Below are positions 41,788 to 50,293 of a DNA stretch of 64,000 bases, one piece after another. The notes below the pieces were generated by a model, which was not told the origin of the DNA, made no database searches, and saw only the letters and a program-made list of their open reading frames with translations. Origin of the DNA: DAIOXA01 sp050949165 (GTDB taxonomy: Bacteria > Bacillota > Proteinivoracia > UBA4975); assembly GCA_050949165.1 (NCBI GenBank), contig JBMNFF010000001.1:434001-498000 (forward strand), written 5' to 3'. The first letter of the stretch is position 1; every line of letters begins with the position of its first letter. Made by a program: the position numbers and the translations under genes.

Positions 41788-41817
41788 ATGTTATTACATC
41801 CCAGGCCTTTTTGTCAA
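41788..41817 (-). promoter_or_regulatory. Sigma-A promoter for DUF177-rpmF
   Basis: The minus strand reads TTGACA (41812-41817), 18 bases, TAACAT (41788-41793), starting directly after the ackA stop. Confidence 0.65.
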
Positions 41818-41819
41818 GA

Positions 41820-43019
41820 CTAGTGAGCTAAGGCGATGGCTTTGGTATCCCGGGCAATCATCAACTCTTCATTGGTGGGGATCAGCAATACCCGCACCCG
41901 GGAAGCTTCAGTGCTGACATCCACTTCTTTGCCCCGCACATTATTCTTTTCCTTGTCGATTTCCACACCCAGGAAGCTCAAGCTCTGGCAGATTTCCTCC
42001 CTGGTTGTGGCGGAGTTTTCACCCAGACCGGCGGTAAAGACCAGGGCGTCCACGCCGTTCATGGCGGCGGCATAGGCGCCGATATACTTGATTACCCGGT
42101 AGTTAAAGGCCGTAAGGGCCAATTGCGCCCGCTCATTTCCCGCTTCCGCCGCCTGCTCCAGATCCCGGAAGTCGCTGCTGACACCGGAAATTCCCAGCAC
42201 ACCGGATTTTTTGTTCAGGAGTTCGTTGACCTCGTCATTGGACATGTTGAGTTTTTTCATCAGGTAAAAGGGCAGCGCCGGGTCGATATCGCCGGAACGT
42301 GTGCCCATCAGCAAGCCCTCCAGGGGAGTAAAGCCCATGCTGGTGTCCACGGATTTTCCGCCTTTTACGGCGGTGATGCTGGCGCCGTTGCCCAGGTGGC
42401 AGGTGATGATCTTGAGGTCTTCCAGCGGGCGCCCGCAGAGCTCGGCTGCCCGCTGCGCCACATATTTATGGGAGGTGCCGTGAAATCCGTAGCGCCGGAT
42501 CTCATGGTTCTTGTACATCTCATAGGGAAGGCCGTAAATAAAGGCGTGGGCGGGCATGGTCTGATGAAAGGCGGTATCGAACACGCCGACCTGGACGACA
42601 TCGGGAAGGATCTCAGTGCAGGCTTCTATTCCCATGATATTGGGAGGATTGTGAAGCGGAGCCAGGTCGATATTGCGCTTAAGGGCGGCCATGACCTCGT
42701 TGTCAATCTTCACCGACCCTGAGAAGGCTTCGCCGCCATGAACCACCCGGTGGCCGATGGCGTCGATATCATGGTAATCCCGGATTACCCCGTGTTGAGG
42801 ATCAGTAAGGGCCTCCAGGACCACCTGGATTGCCTGCTTGTGGCTGGGGAGGTCCTTTTCAATCTTAACCTTTTTGTTTGCTTTTCCTGTATGGATTAAG
42901 GCAGAGCCTTCCAGGCCAATCCTTTCCACCAAGCCCTTAGCCAGAACGGACTCATCATCCATATTGAAGAGCTGATACTTGAGAGATGAACTGCCGCAAT
43001 TGATCACCAGTACTTTCAC
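41820..43019 (-). CDS. ackA: Acetate kinase
   Basis: AckA interconverts acetyl-phosphate plus ADP and acetate plus ATP. The 399-residue protein begins VKVLVINCGSSSLKYQLF and contains GHRVVHGGEAFSG, FDTAFHQTMP (catalytic His region), FHGTSHKYV, and HLGNGASITAVKGGKSVDTSMG in short landmarks HLGNGAS and DTSMGFTPLEG. I chose GTG 43019 with GGAGGT 6 bases upstream; longer open sequence is not homologous. No pta gene is adjacent. The divergent neighbour tmcAL uses acetate. Confidence 0.97.
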   Translation of the reverse strand: MKVLVINCGSSSLKYQLFNMDDESVLAKGLVERIGLEGSALIHTGKANKKVKIEKDLPSHKQAIQVVLEALTDPQHGVIRDYHDIDAIGHRVVHGGEAFSGSVKIDNEVMAALKRNIDLAPLHNPPNIMGIEACTEILPDVVQVGVFDTAFHQTMPAHAFIYGLPYEMYKNHEIRRYGFHGTSHKYVAQRAAELCGRPLEDLKIITCHLGNGASITAVKGGKSVDTSMGFTPLEGLLMGTRSGDIDPALPFYLMKKLNMSNDEVNELLNKKSGVLGISGVSSDFRDLEQAAEAGNERAQLALTAFNYRVIKYIGAYAAAMNGVDALVFTAGLGENSATTREEICQSLSFLGVEIDKEKNNVRGKEVDVSTEASRVRVLLIPTNEELMIARDTKAIALAH

Positions 43020-43053
43020 AACTTTACCTCCGTTAGTTAATAGTGATATATTT

Positions 43054-43082
43054 ATTGTTACCAATCTCACCGGGGATGTCAA
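43054..43082 (-). promoter_or_regulatory. Probable promoter for ackA
   Basis: The minus strand reads TTGACA (43077-43082), 17 bases, AACAAT (43054-43059): a perfect -35 and a 4/6 -10. It lies in the 84-base gap between ackA and the divergent tmcAL. Confidence 0.6.
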
Positions 43083-43103
43083 TGATTTGGGGGTGTTTTT
43101 TAA

Positions 43104-44291
43104 GTGCATAGGATTTTGGGCGTCGTCGCAGAGTACAATCCCCTGCATATGGGCCACCTGCATCATCTCAAGACCGCCCGGGCCGAGTCCGGCTGCCAGT
43201 ACACCGTTGTGGCCATGAGCGGCAACTTTGTCCAAAGGGGAGAGCCGGCCCTCTTGGCCAAGGGAACCCGGGCGGCAATGGCCCTGGAGGCCGGCGCCGA
43301 TTTGGTTATAGAGATTCCCACATACTTTGTCCTGCAAAGCGCCCAGAGCTTTGCAAGGGCGGGCGTTGCCCTCTTGGCCAACTGCGGTGCGACGGTTCTC
43401 AGCTTTGGCAGTGAATCGGGCAAAAAAGAAGAATTAACCGCCCTGGCCGCCTGGCTAAAGCAGGAGCTTGCCCAGCAAAGGATCAGGGAGCAAATGAATC
43501 TGGGTAAAACATATGCGGCGGCCGTTCAGGGAGCAGTCCAGGCGACTCCCGAAGTATCTCACCTCGCCCCCCTATTGGCGGGGGCCAATGATATTTTGGC
43601 GGTGGAGTATATCCGGGCCATTGATCAATTCTGCCCGGATATAGAAATCTTGCCTGTCAGGAGAATTGGCAGGGAGAGCAGCGCGTACAAGAGCGCTTCC
43701 CAGCTGCGGGCCATGCTGGCCAAAGGCGGAGCTGAGACGATCAAGGAGCACATCCCCCAAATCCTCTGGCCCAGCTTTGTCCGGGCGGCAGCAAAACCGG
43801 TATTTGCAGAAGATTTCAGCCAGGCCCTGCTCTACGCCCTGCTGACCATGGACGCTGGCCAAATCCGCTCCTTGCCCGCCTGTTCCGAAGGCCTGGAAAA
43901 TAGGGTGCTGCGGGCGGTACGGGAAAGCCGCACCACCTCCCAGCTCATCGCCGCCATCAAGACCAAGCGCTATCCCCGCACCAGAATTCAGCGCTTGTTA
44001 ATGCAAGCCCTCTTGCAATTTCATACCATTGAGTACACGGGAAGCTTTGCTCCTTATTTGCGCATCCTCGGCTGTTCAGCCCGGGGCAGGGAACTCCTTC
44101 CCCTCCTGGCCGGACATAGTAAAGCCCCGGTGCTATACTCTGCCCGGGATTTTGACAAAATTTGCGCGCCCACGGACCAGCTGCTCCGCTTGGACCAGCG
44201 GGCGGCCGATATCTATGGTTTGGCCGGAACCGATTCTCTCAGGGACCTTTCCTCGCCGGTGGGCGCTGATTGCCGGAATCAGCGCTTCTGA
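43104..44291 (+). CDS. tmcAL: tRNA(Met) cytidine acetate ligase TmcAL (YlbM)
   Basis: TmcAL acetylates C34 of elongator tRNA(Met) using ATP and free acetate. The 395-residue protein has the nucleotidyltransferase HxGH signature in VVAEYNPLHMGHLHHL (about residues 7-22), MSGNFVQRGEPALL, the EAGADLVIEIPT motif, and PVRRIGRESSAYKSASQLR in part. The start is GTG with GGGGGTG upstream. Its 3' end overlaps the convergent ylbK gene by 53 bases. It lies divergently from ackA, another acetate enzyme. Confidence 0.93.
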   Translation: MHRILGVVAEYNPLHMGHLHHLKTARAESGCQYTVVAMSGNFVQRGEPALLAKGTRAAMALEAGADLVIEIPTYFVLQSAQSFARAGVALLANCGATVLSFGSESGKKEELTALAAWLKQELAQQRIREQMNLGKTYAAAVQGAVQATPEVSHLAPLLAGANDILAVEYIRAIDQFCPDIEILPVRRIGRESSAYKSASQLRAMLAKGGAETIKEHIPQILWPSFVRAAAKPVFAEDFSQALLYALLTMDAGQIRSLPACSEGLENRVLRAVRESRTTSQLIAAIKTKRYPRTRIQRLLMQALLQFHTIEYTGSFAPYLRILGCSARGRELLPLLAGHSKAPVLYSARDFDKICAPTDQLLRLDQRAADIYGLAGTDSLRDLSSPVGADCRNQRF

Positions 44292-45066
44292 GCTTATCCC
44301 TCAGGATACAGCCAACTCTGCCCATGGCCGCCTCGGCAGCCTCTTCCCCGGCCTGCACCAATTCATCCACCCGGTGAAAGTGGGCGGGGCTGATATGGCC
44401 CACCTTGGGGCGGATAAGGATTTCAGTATCCAGGACCATGGCGCTGAGGATTTTTCTCTCCATGATGTCCAAAGTCTGAAACATCACATCCACGATATTG
44501 ACCACCGGCTGAAATTCAGCGTATCTGTTGACATCGACGGCAATGACCATATCTGCCCCCATCTCCCGGACCACCGACACCGGCACCCGGTCTACCACGC
44601 CCCCATCCACCAGAAGGCGACCGTCCATGCGTACGGGCTTAAAGATCACGGGAATGCTGATGCTGGCCCGCACCGCGGCAGCTACATTGCCCTCCTTGAT
44701 GACCACGGCTTCTCCCCTTTCGATATCGGTGGTGACAGCGGCAAAGGGGATTTTCAATTGGTCAAAGGTTCTGTTCCTGGTCAGCATCTGGAGCATGGTC
44801 TCCACCTTTTTGCCGCTGATCAGACCTGTGCGGGGCATGCACAGGTCCACCCAAGACTTGGTCCGGAGTTCGTTGGCGAACTTTATTAAAAAATTGACAT
44901 CGATTCCGCAGGCATATAGCGCCCCCACCAGAGCGCCCATGCTGGAGCCGGCGATAAAATCCACCGGCAGCTTGTATTTTTCCAGGGTTCTCAGCACGCC
45001 CAGATGGGCGATTCCCCTGGCAGCGCCAGCACCCAAGGCCAGGCCAATTTTCGGCCTCTTGTCCAA
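44239..45066 (-). CDS. Patatin-like phospholipase family protein (YlbK)
   Basis: A 275-residue patatin/RssA-type hydrolase: the oxyanion motif LALGAGAARGIAHLGVL (about residues 8-24), nucleophile Ser in IAGSSMGALVGALYA, and the catalytic Asp in VDGGVVDRVPV. This is the NTE-type serine lipase family; the substrate is unknown. TTG 45066 is chosen because GGAGGT lies 8 bases upstream, and upstream codons lie in the ylbJ promoter region. It corresponds in place to Bacillus ylbK. Confidence 0.9.
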   Translation of the reverse strand: MDKRPKIGLALGAGAARGIAHLGVLRTLEKYKLPVDFIAGSSMGALVGALYACGIDVNFLIKFANELRTKSWVDLCMPRTGLISGKKVETMLQMLTRNRTFDQLKIPFAAVTTDIERGEAVVIKEGNVAAAVRASISIPVIFKPVRMDGRLLVDGGVVDRVPVSVVREMGADMVIAVDVNRYAEFQPVVNIVDVMFQTLDIMERKILSAMVLDTEILIRPKVGHISPAHFHRVDELVQAGEEAAEAAMGRVGCILRDKLRSADSGNQRPPARKGP

Positions 45067-45135
45067 AGACCTATCACCTCCGGCATAAAATACTCCTCCC
45101 ATAATAAGATAGGTAGTAGGATTGGAGGAATGGGA

Positions 45136-46347
45136 GTGAAAAAGAGGAAGGCAAGACTTATCCACTACACCATGGCATTCTTTGCTTTTCTGGCGGCCAT
45201 GGCCATGATAATCTATCCGGAAAGCGCCTTTCAGGCAAGCCTCCGTGGTCTCCAAGTATGGTGGAACATCGTCTTTCCGGCGCTGCTGCCCTTTTTTATT
45301 GCCGCAGAGGTCCTCACGGGCTTGGGGGTGGTACACTTTGTGGGAGTACTCCTGGAGCCCCTCATGCGTCCCCTGTTTCGGGTGCCAGGAGTCGGCGCCT
45401 TTGTCATGGCAGTAGGATTGGCCTCAGGTTATCCCATCGGCGCCATGCTCACCGCCGAGCGCCGTGCCGCCAACGACGTCGGCAAGGAAGAGGGCGAACG
45501 CCTGATGTCCTTTACCAATACCGCTGACCCCCTCTTCATGTCCGGGGCGGTGGCGGTGGGAATGCTGGGGCTACCCCAGGTGGGAAACGCCCTGGTCATC
45601 GCCCATTATCTGTCCAGCATCACAACAGGGCTCCTCATGCGCTTTTACAAGGCGCAAGCTCCTCCCTCCCCCATCAGAGCGAGGAGTCGGGAGTTTATCC
45701 TGGTCAGAGCTGCCAGGGAATTAATCCGGACCCGAGAACAGGACGCCAGACCTCTTATAAAACTCCTGGGCGATGCCATCGCCAAAGCCATGCAATCCAT
45801 GGCCACCATAGGCGGATTCATCATAATCTTTTCAGTGCTGATGGAGATGCTAAACACCGCCGGCCTTATGGGCGCAATGGCTGCCGCCCTGGGGACCCCC
45901 GAGGAGATAATCAGGCTGGTTGGCAACGGAATTTTGGAAATCACCATCGGCTGCCAGGAGGCAGCACGCTCCACCCTGACCCTGAGCGGCAAATTGATTG
46001 CCACCAGCGCTATCATCGCCTGGAGCGGCCTGTCGGTCCATGGTCAGGTCATGAACTTCATCAGCAATACAGACCTGTCCATCAAGCCCTTTATCCTGGC
46101 AAGGATAGTTCACGCATTTCTGGCGGCGGTGTTTACTGCCCTGTTCCTGCACTATAACCTGGTCCCATCCCTGCCCACTTGGGCGGGGGACTATCTGAGC
46201 CTAAGCCTTGGCGCCCGTTATATTTTTTCCGCAGCAACTCTGCTGAGGGTGCTGATCCTCTGGGCTGGCAGCGGCCTGGTTGTCCTGGGTATATCTTTTT
46301 TTACGCGGATGAAGGTCTCGTCCTTTAAGGTTCACCCCCGCAACTGA
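45136..46347 (+). CDS. ylbJ: Sporulation integral membrane protein YlbJ
   Basis: A 403-residue polytopic protein of the nucleoside-recognition/gate (SpoIIM-like transporter) family required for spore cortex formation in Bacillus. Hydrophobic helices run throughout; landmarks are VFPALLPFFIAAEVLTGLG, AVGLASGYPIGAMLTAERR and SFTNTADPLFMSGAVAVGMLG in short form. I chose GTG 45136 (GGAGG 7 bases upstream); an ATG at 45130 is adjacent to the SD. It is divergent from ylbK, and its 3' end overlaps coaD by 16 bases. Confidence 0.92.
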   Translation: MKKRKARLIHYTMAFFAFLAAMAMIIYPESAFQASLRGLQVWWNIVFPALLPFFIAAEVLTGLGVVHFVGVLLEPLMRPLFRVPGVGAFVMAVGLASGYPIGAMLTAERRAANDVGKEEGERLMSFTNTADPLFMSGAVAVGMLGLPQVGNALVIAHYLSSITTGLLMRFYKAQAPPSPIRARSREFILVRAARELIRTREQDARPLIKLLGDAIAKAMQSMATIGGFIIIFSVLMEMLNTAGLMGAMAAALGTPEEIIRLVGNGILEITIGCQEAARSTLTLSGKLIATSAIIAWSGLSVHGQVMNFISNTDLSIKPFILARIVHAFLAAVFTALFLHYNLVPSLPTWAGDYLSLSLGARYIFSAATLLRVLILWAGSGLVVLGISFFTRMKVSSFKVHPRN

Positions 46348-46811
46348 GCCAGGATTTCATCGTGAACCACTTCCGGCACCAGATCCCGGATGCATCCGCC
46401 CAGGCGGGCCACCTCTTTGACGAGGCTGGAGCTGAGGTACGAGTACTTTGTGCTGGTGGCCATGAACAAGGTCTCCACATCAGCACCCAACTTTTTATTC
46501 ATCAGGGCCATCTGGAATTCATACTCAAAGTCGGAAATTGCCCGCAAGCCCTTAATGACGATGCGGGCGTTATTTTTTTTGGCCGCATCCACCAGGAGGC
46601 CATCGAAGGTGATGACCTGGACATTGTCAAGGTCTCGGGTTGCCTTGCGCAGGTATTCCAGGCGGGTTTCTATGGAGAAAACAGGTTTTTTATTGGAGTT
46701 TATCGCCACCGCCACATAGACATTGTCAAAAATTGCAGCTGAACGCCGAATGATGTCCAGATGTCCCATGGTCACAGGATCAAAGCTGCCGGGATATAAT
46801 GCAACGGCCAT
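46332..46811 (-). CDS. coaD: Phosphopantetheine adenylyltransferase
   Basis: CoaD makes dephospho-CoA from ATP and 4'-phosphopantetheine. The 159-residue protein begins VALYPGSFDPVTMGHLDIIRR in part, with the TxGH motif TMGH, and has the C-terminal SYLSSSLVKEVARLGG, an ISSTxxR-like motif. It starts directly after the rsmD stop. It is convergent with ylbJ. Confidence 0.97.
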   Translation of the reverse strand: MAVALYPGSFDPVTMGHLDIIRRSAAIFDNVYVAVAINSNKKPVFSIETRLEYLRKATRDLDNVQVITFDGLLVDAAKKNNARIVIKGLRAISDFEYEFQMALMNKKLGADVETLFMATSTKYSYLSSSLVKEVARLGGCIRDLVPEVVHDEILAQLRG

Positions 46812-47360
46812 TTAATCTCCCCCGTTTCTGTAATAGCTGATGGCAGTTGAGCCGTAAATCTTCGTCTTTATGTACTGATAGGGAACCTGAAGCTGAAGCT
46901 GGGGACTGTGCTCAATTACCAGCACCGCCCCTGGTCTGAGCAGGGACTTCATTGCCAGCACCGAGCGCCTGTAGACATCTTCCTTGGCATAGGGTGGATC
47001 CAAAAATGCTATGTCAATACACATTCCCCCTTGGCGGGCCAACCTTCGGCAGGCGGCCTCGGCGTCCATGCAGAGGACACTGGCCCTCCCTCCCAGGGCC
47101 AAGGTTGCAAGGTTAGCCCGCACCACCTCGCAGGCCCTGGGACTGTTATCCACAAAGTAGCAAAACTCGGCGCCCCGGCTCAGGGCCTCGATGCCCATGC
47201 TGCCGCTGCCCGCACAGAGATCCAGGCAAGTGCTGGCGGGCACAAGCGCCTGCAAACTGCTGAAGACCGCTTCCCGCACCTTGCCCGCCGAGGGTCGGGT
47301 CTCGGCGCCCGGCAAGGTCTTCAGCCTTCTCCCCCGCAATGAACCAGCGATTATACGCAT
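46812..47360 (-). CDS. rsmD: 16S rRNA (guanine966-N2)-methyltransferase RsmD
   Basis: A 182-residue methyltransferase. The N-terminus MRIIAGSLRGRRLKTLPG and RPSAGKVREAVFSSL are characteristic. SAM motif I is LDLCAGSGSMGIEALSRG in part, and the catalytic (D/N)PPY is FLDPPYAKED. ATG 47360 has GGGAGGG 9 bases upstream; a GTG at 47369 lies on it. It precedes coaD without a gap, the common arrangement. Confidence 0.95.
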   Translation of the reverse strand: MRIIAGSLRGRRLKTLPGAETRPSAGKVREAVFSSLQALVPASTCLDLCAGSGSMGIEALSRGAEFCYFVDNSPRACEVVRANLATLALGGRASVLCMDAEAACRRLARQGGMCIDIAFLDPPYAKEDVYRRSVLAMKSLLRPGAVLVIEHSPQLQLQVPYQYIKTKIYGSTAISYYRNGGD

Positions 47361-47559
47361 ACCCATCACCCTCCCAATGATACCACAAACTAAAAAATCC
47401 CGGCAAATTAAGTAAAAAAATAGGCAGGTACATGAATAAACTGCGCTAAATTTACCAAACTAGTAGTGAACCGGAGATAAGGGAATTTTTCCTGTGGATG
47501 CAGATTATTCCCTGGAAGAATCCTATCGCCCTTTCTCCTCCGGTTTCTCCTCTCCCAGG

Positions 47560-47585
47560 CTGGCGATCCTCCCCCGGGTCGCCAG
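47560..47585. repeat. Hairpin-forming inverted repeat between rsmD and the SASP genes
   Basis: CTGGCGA and TCGCCAG flank a 12-base GC-rich loop. It lies in the 257-base gap 47370-47626, which otherwise contains only the SASP terminator and no open gene I can support. Confidence 0.4.
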
Positions 47586-47593
47586 TATCCAGC

Positions 47594-47618
47594 AAAAAAC
47601 GGGGCGTGGTAGCCCCGT
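47594..47618 (-). terminator. Rho-independent terminator after the SASP genes
   Basis: On the minus strand ACGGGGC - 6-base loop - GCCCCGT is followed by TTTTTG, 8 bases after the stop of the second SASP gene. Confidence 0.88.
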
Positions 47619-47626
47619 TCTTTTCC

Positions 47627-47881
47627 TTACAGGGTGGGATTGCTGCTGCCGGTTCCGGCCATGCTGCTTTCCACCAGTTCAATCATCCGCTTAACCATCT
47701 GGCCGCCAATCTGGCCAGTCTCCTTGGGAGTCATGTTGGGGTAACCGACGGTCTGAATTCTCTGGGTCAGCCCCAACTCGGAAGCTATTTCATTCTTGAA
47801 GTTCTCCATGGCCTGTTCGGCTCCTGGCACAAGAATTTTCTGAGTTTCAAAACCCTGATTTCTTTCAGGTTGGTATTGCAT
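47627..47881 (-). CDS. Alpha/beta-type small acid-soluble spore protein
   Basis: An 84-residue SASP. The germination-protease region is FKNEIASELGL, and the C-terminal family motif is MTPKETGQIGGQMVKRMIEL in part (KETGQIGGQMVKRMI). SASPs coat and protect spore DNA. It is longer than most because of an N-terminal extension (MQYQPERNQGFETQK). ATG 47881 has GGAGGT 7 bases upstream. It lies 36 bases after the other SASP gene, so the pair is probably co-transcribed in the forespore. Confidence 0.93.
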   Translation of the reverse strand: MQYQPERNQGFETQKILVPGAEQAMENFKNEIASELGLTQRIQTVGYPNMTPKETGQIGGQMVKRMIELVESSMAGTGSSNPTL

Positions 47882-47917
47882 CAATTTCACCTCCATTTGA
47901 ATATTAATTTATCTGAA

Positions 47918-48142
47918 TTACCGAAGGGAACCGCGATTGGCCAAAGTCCTTTCGGCTTCCTGAAGCATTCTCTTGACCATCAGACCACCGACTGTACCCA
48001 CTTCCCTGGTGGTCATATTGTCCCAGCCTTGAGACTGAATTTGGTTGGCGATACCCAACTCGTTGGCAACTTCATACTTGAAGCGGTCCAGCACTTGCTC
48101 GGCGCCTTGCACAACAGTTCTGCGTCTCCGACGACGTGCCAT
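47918..48142 (-). CDS. Alpha/beta-type small acid-soluble spore protein with Arg-rich start
   Basis: A 74-residue SASP. The N-terminus MARRRRRRTVV is strongly basic. The protease cleavage region is FKYEVANELGIA and the C-terminal motif is TTREVGTVGGLMVKRML. ATG 48142 has GGAGGTGAGGAGAG upstream. It is the first of a tandem pair; a possible sigma-G promoter lies upstream. Confidence 0.93.
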   Translation of the reverse strand: MARRRRRRTVVQGAEQVLDRFKYEVANELGIANQIQSQGWDNMTTREVGTVGGLMVKRMLQEAERTLANRGSLR

Positions 48143-48174
48143 TCTCTCCTCACCTCCTTCATTAAGTCTATTTT

Positions 48175-48203
48175 TATTATTGCAGGCCAAGATTTTTGTA
48201 TAC
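48175..48203 (-). promoter_or_regulatory. Candidate sigma-G promoter for the SASP pair
   Basis: The minus strand reads GTATA (48199-48203), 17 bases, AATAATA (48175-48181), close to the forespore consensus GHATR-N17/18-CATWHTA with one mismatch. Expression in the forespore is expected for SASP genes. Confidence 0.45.
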
Positions 48204-48230
48204 TAGTATTCATTTCCTAGTTAAAATAAG

Positions 48231-48261
48231 AAAAAGCTAGAAAAAATTAGTCTAGCTTTTT
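48231..48261 (-). terminator. Rho-independent terminator after recG
   Basis: On the minus strand AAAAAGCTAG pairs with CTAGCTTTTT around an 11-base loop. The left arm overlaps the recG stop. The A/T flanks make it potentially bidirectional. Confidence 0.75.
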
Positions 48262-50252
48262 AAATTTCCGATATTAGTCATGACCAAATCGTATACTTTT
48301 CGCCAGTCTGGCTCATTCTCCAACTGGCTGCACACCTCCTGGGCGGCGGCCCTGGAGACTTTGGCTATTTGCCCGTCCCTCAGGACGTCGGCCAGGCGAA
48401 ATTCGTTGAGGCCGTGTTGGCGTTGCCCCAGGAATTGGCCGCTACCCCGCAACTTTAAGTCCGCCATGGCAACTGCCATGCCGTCGTTGCTCTCTTCCAA
48501 TATTTTTAAGCGCTCCGTCTCCTGGCCATCGGTCAGCAAGAAGCAGTAGCCCTGGTTCTGCCTTCGCCCCACCCGACCCCGGAGCTGGTGGAGCTGTGCC
48601 AAGCCGAAGCGTTCGCTGTTTTCGACAACGATAAAGGTGGCGTTGCCCACATCCACCCCCACTTCCACCACCGTGGTGGCAAGGAGCAGGTGGATTTTGC
48701 CTTCCTTGAGGGATTGCACCATGGCCTCTTTCTCGGCTCCGCTCATGCGGCCATGGAGAACGCCGTACCTGCACCAGTCAGGCAGCCCCCGGGTCAGGAT
48801 TTCCTGATATTCTGCCAGGGAGAGGGCGCTGACCTTATCGGACTCTTCAATAAGGGGGCAGATAATATAGCCCACATTGCCCCGGACCATTTCCCTGCTG
48901 ATAAAGTCCAGGACCTTCTGGCGGCGGCTGCTGTGAACCACGTAAGTCTTTACCGGCTTTCTGCCTCCGGGCTTGGTCCTCAGGGTGGAGACGTCGAGAT
49001 CTCCATAGAGGCTCATGGCCAGCGTCCGGGGTATGGGGGTAGCCGACATGACCAGGACGTGGGGGCTGTCCCCCTTCTGGGCCAGGGAAAAGCGCTGGCC
49101 CACGCCGAAGCGGTGCTGTTCGTCGGTGACCACCAGGGCCAGGTCGCGGATCTGCACCCTGTCCTGGAAAACGGCGTGGGTCCCCACCAGGATGAGACCA
49201 CCCCGGTCTTGGAGAACCTCGTCCAGCTCCTCCCTCTCCCTCTTTTTGCTGCTGCCCGTAAGTAAGCGCAGGGACACGTTCAGCGATCGGGCCGCCGGTT
49301 CCAAGGTAGAAAAATGCTGGCTGGCCACCACCTCGGTGGGAGCCATCAACACCGCCTTGTATCCGTTGAGAGCGCAGGTAAACAGGGCATGGCCGGCCAC
49401 GGCCGTCTTGCCGCTGCCCACATCCCCCTGGAGCAAACGGTTCATGGGCTGTTCCTGCCCAAGGTCCGCCTGAATTTCCGCCGTCGCCCGCGCTTGATCT
49501 GCAGTAAATTTAAAGCCCCAGGTCGCTTCCAGCCTGGCCAGCAACTCCGGTCGGGGCTTGAGGGCAAAGGTCTGGACCTGCCGCCTCAGCCTGCGCCAGT
49601 AGATGAAGCTGAGCTGGTATAAAAAGAGTTCTCGGAACTTTAAAGTGTACCGAGCCTGCTTCAGGGTTTCGGAACTCTGAGGACAATGAATTTCGGCCAG
49701 GGCCTTTTTTTCAGGCAGAAGTGCATACCTTTCCCTGAAGAAAAGGGGGAACAGCTCTTCTTCCCGATATTCCTCCAGCGCCCGCCGGATTAACGCCGCC
49801 ATGACCGAGTTGCTGATCCCCTCGGTCAGGTTGTATTGAGCCTGGATCTCCGGGAGTTCTCCATCAAGGCTGAATTCTTCAACCACAATATTCCTGTACT
49901 GCGGTGTAAATTTTCCGGCGACCATTATTTTCTGGCCCAAGCGCAGTTTCCCCTTGAGATAACTCTGGTTAAACCACGTGCAGCGAACATGGCCTGTCCC
50001 ATCGGCGATGGTGGCAGACAGCACCTTGACATTGCGGTTGCCCCGCTCACTGGGCGCATCGATGATTGCACCCCGCACCATAACCATTTCACCTGGCTGC
50101 CCCCACAGGCGATTGATGGCAACCAGGTTGCGCTTCTGATACCCCCTGGGATAGTGGTGGGCCAGGTCGGTGACGGTAAATATCCCTAGTCTGGCAAGTT
50201 GACGTGCCCGCACCGGGCCGACACCTTTGAGGTATTGGACAGATGTGCTCAT
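48252..50252 (-). CDS. recG: ATP-dependent DNA helicase RecG
   Basis: RecG reverses stalled forks and migrates branches. The 666-residue protein has an N-terminal wedge/OB domain (LKGVGPVRARQLARLGI, then the OB fold at ~60-150) and two helicase domains with Walker A LLQGDVGSGKTAVAG, the DEQHRFGVGQR box, SATPIPRTLAM, and the C-terminal QLRGRVGR. The length is at the short end for RecG. The ATG at 50252 has GGGGGGTG upstream. It lies after the fakA terminator. Confidence 0.96.
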   Translation of the reverse strand: MSTSVQYLKGVGPVRARQLARLGIFTVTDLAHHYPRGYQKRNLVAINRLWGQPGEMVMVRGAIIDAPSERGNRNVKVLSATIADGTGHVRCTWFNQSYLKGKLRLGQKIMVAGKFTPQYRNIVVEEFSLDGELPEIQAQYNLTEGISNSVMAALIRRALEEYREEELFPLFFRERYALLPEKKALAEIHCPQSSETLKQARYTLKFRELFLYQLSFIYWRRLRRQVQTFALKPRPELLARLEATWGFKFTADQARATAEIQADLGQEQPMNRLLQGDVGSGKTAVAGHALFTCALNGYKAVLMAPTEVVASQHFSTLEPAARSLNVSLRLLTGSSKKREREELDEVLQDRGGLILVGTHAVFQDRVQIRDLALVVTDEQHRFGVGQRFSLAQKGDSPHVLVMSATPIPRTLAMSLYGDLDVSTLRTKPGGRKPVKTYVVHSSRRQKVLDFISREMVRGNVGYIICPLIEESDKVSALSLAEYQEILTRGLPDWCRYGVLHGRMSGAEKEAMVQSLKEGKIHLLLATTVVEVGVDVGNATFIVVENSERFGLAQLHQLRGRVGRRQNQGYCFLLTDGQETERLKILEESNDGMAVAMADLKLRGSGQFLGQRQHGLNEFRLADVLRDGQIAKVSRAAAQEVCSQLENEPDWRKVYDLVMTNIGNLKS

Positions 50253-50269
50253 TGCCGCACCCCCCTTGC

Positions 50270-50293
50270 AAAAAACCAGGCCTCAGCCTGGTT
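50270..50293 (-). terminator. Terminator between fakA and recG
   Basis: On the minus strand AACCAGGC - TGAG - GCCTGGTT is followed by TTTTGC; the stem overlaps the fakA stop. recG begins only 17 bases later, so this is either an attenuator or recG relies on read-through. Confidence 0.75.

Noticed and set aside
41820..43337. A longer acetate kinase starting at 43337
   Set aside because: The extension runs through tmcAL and the promoter region; the family start is at GTG 43019 with GGAGGT.
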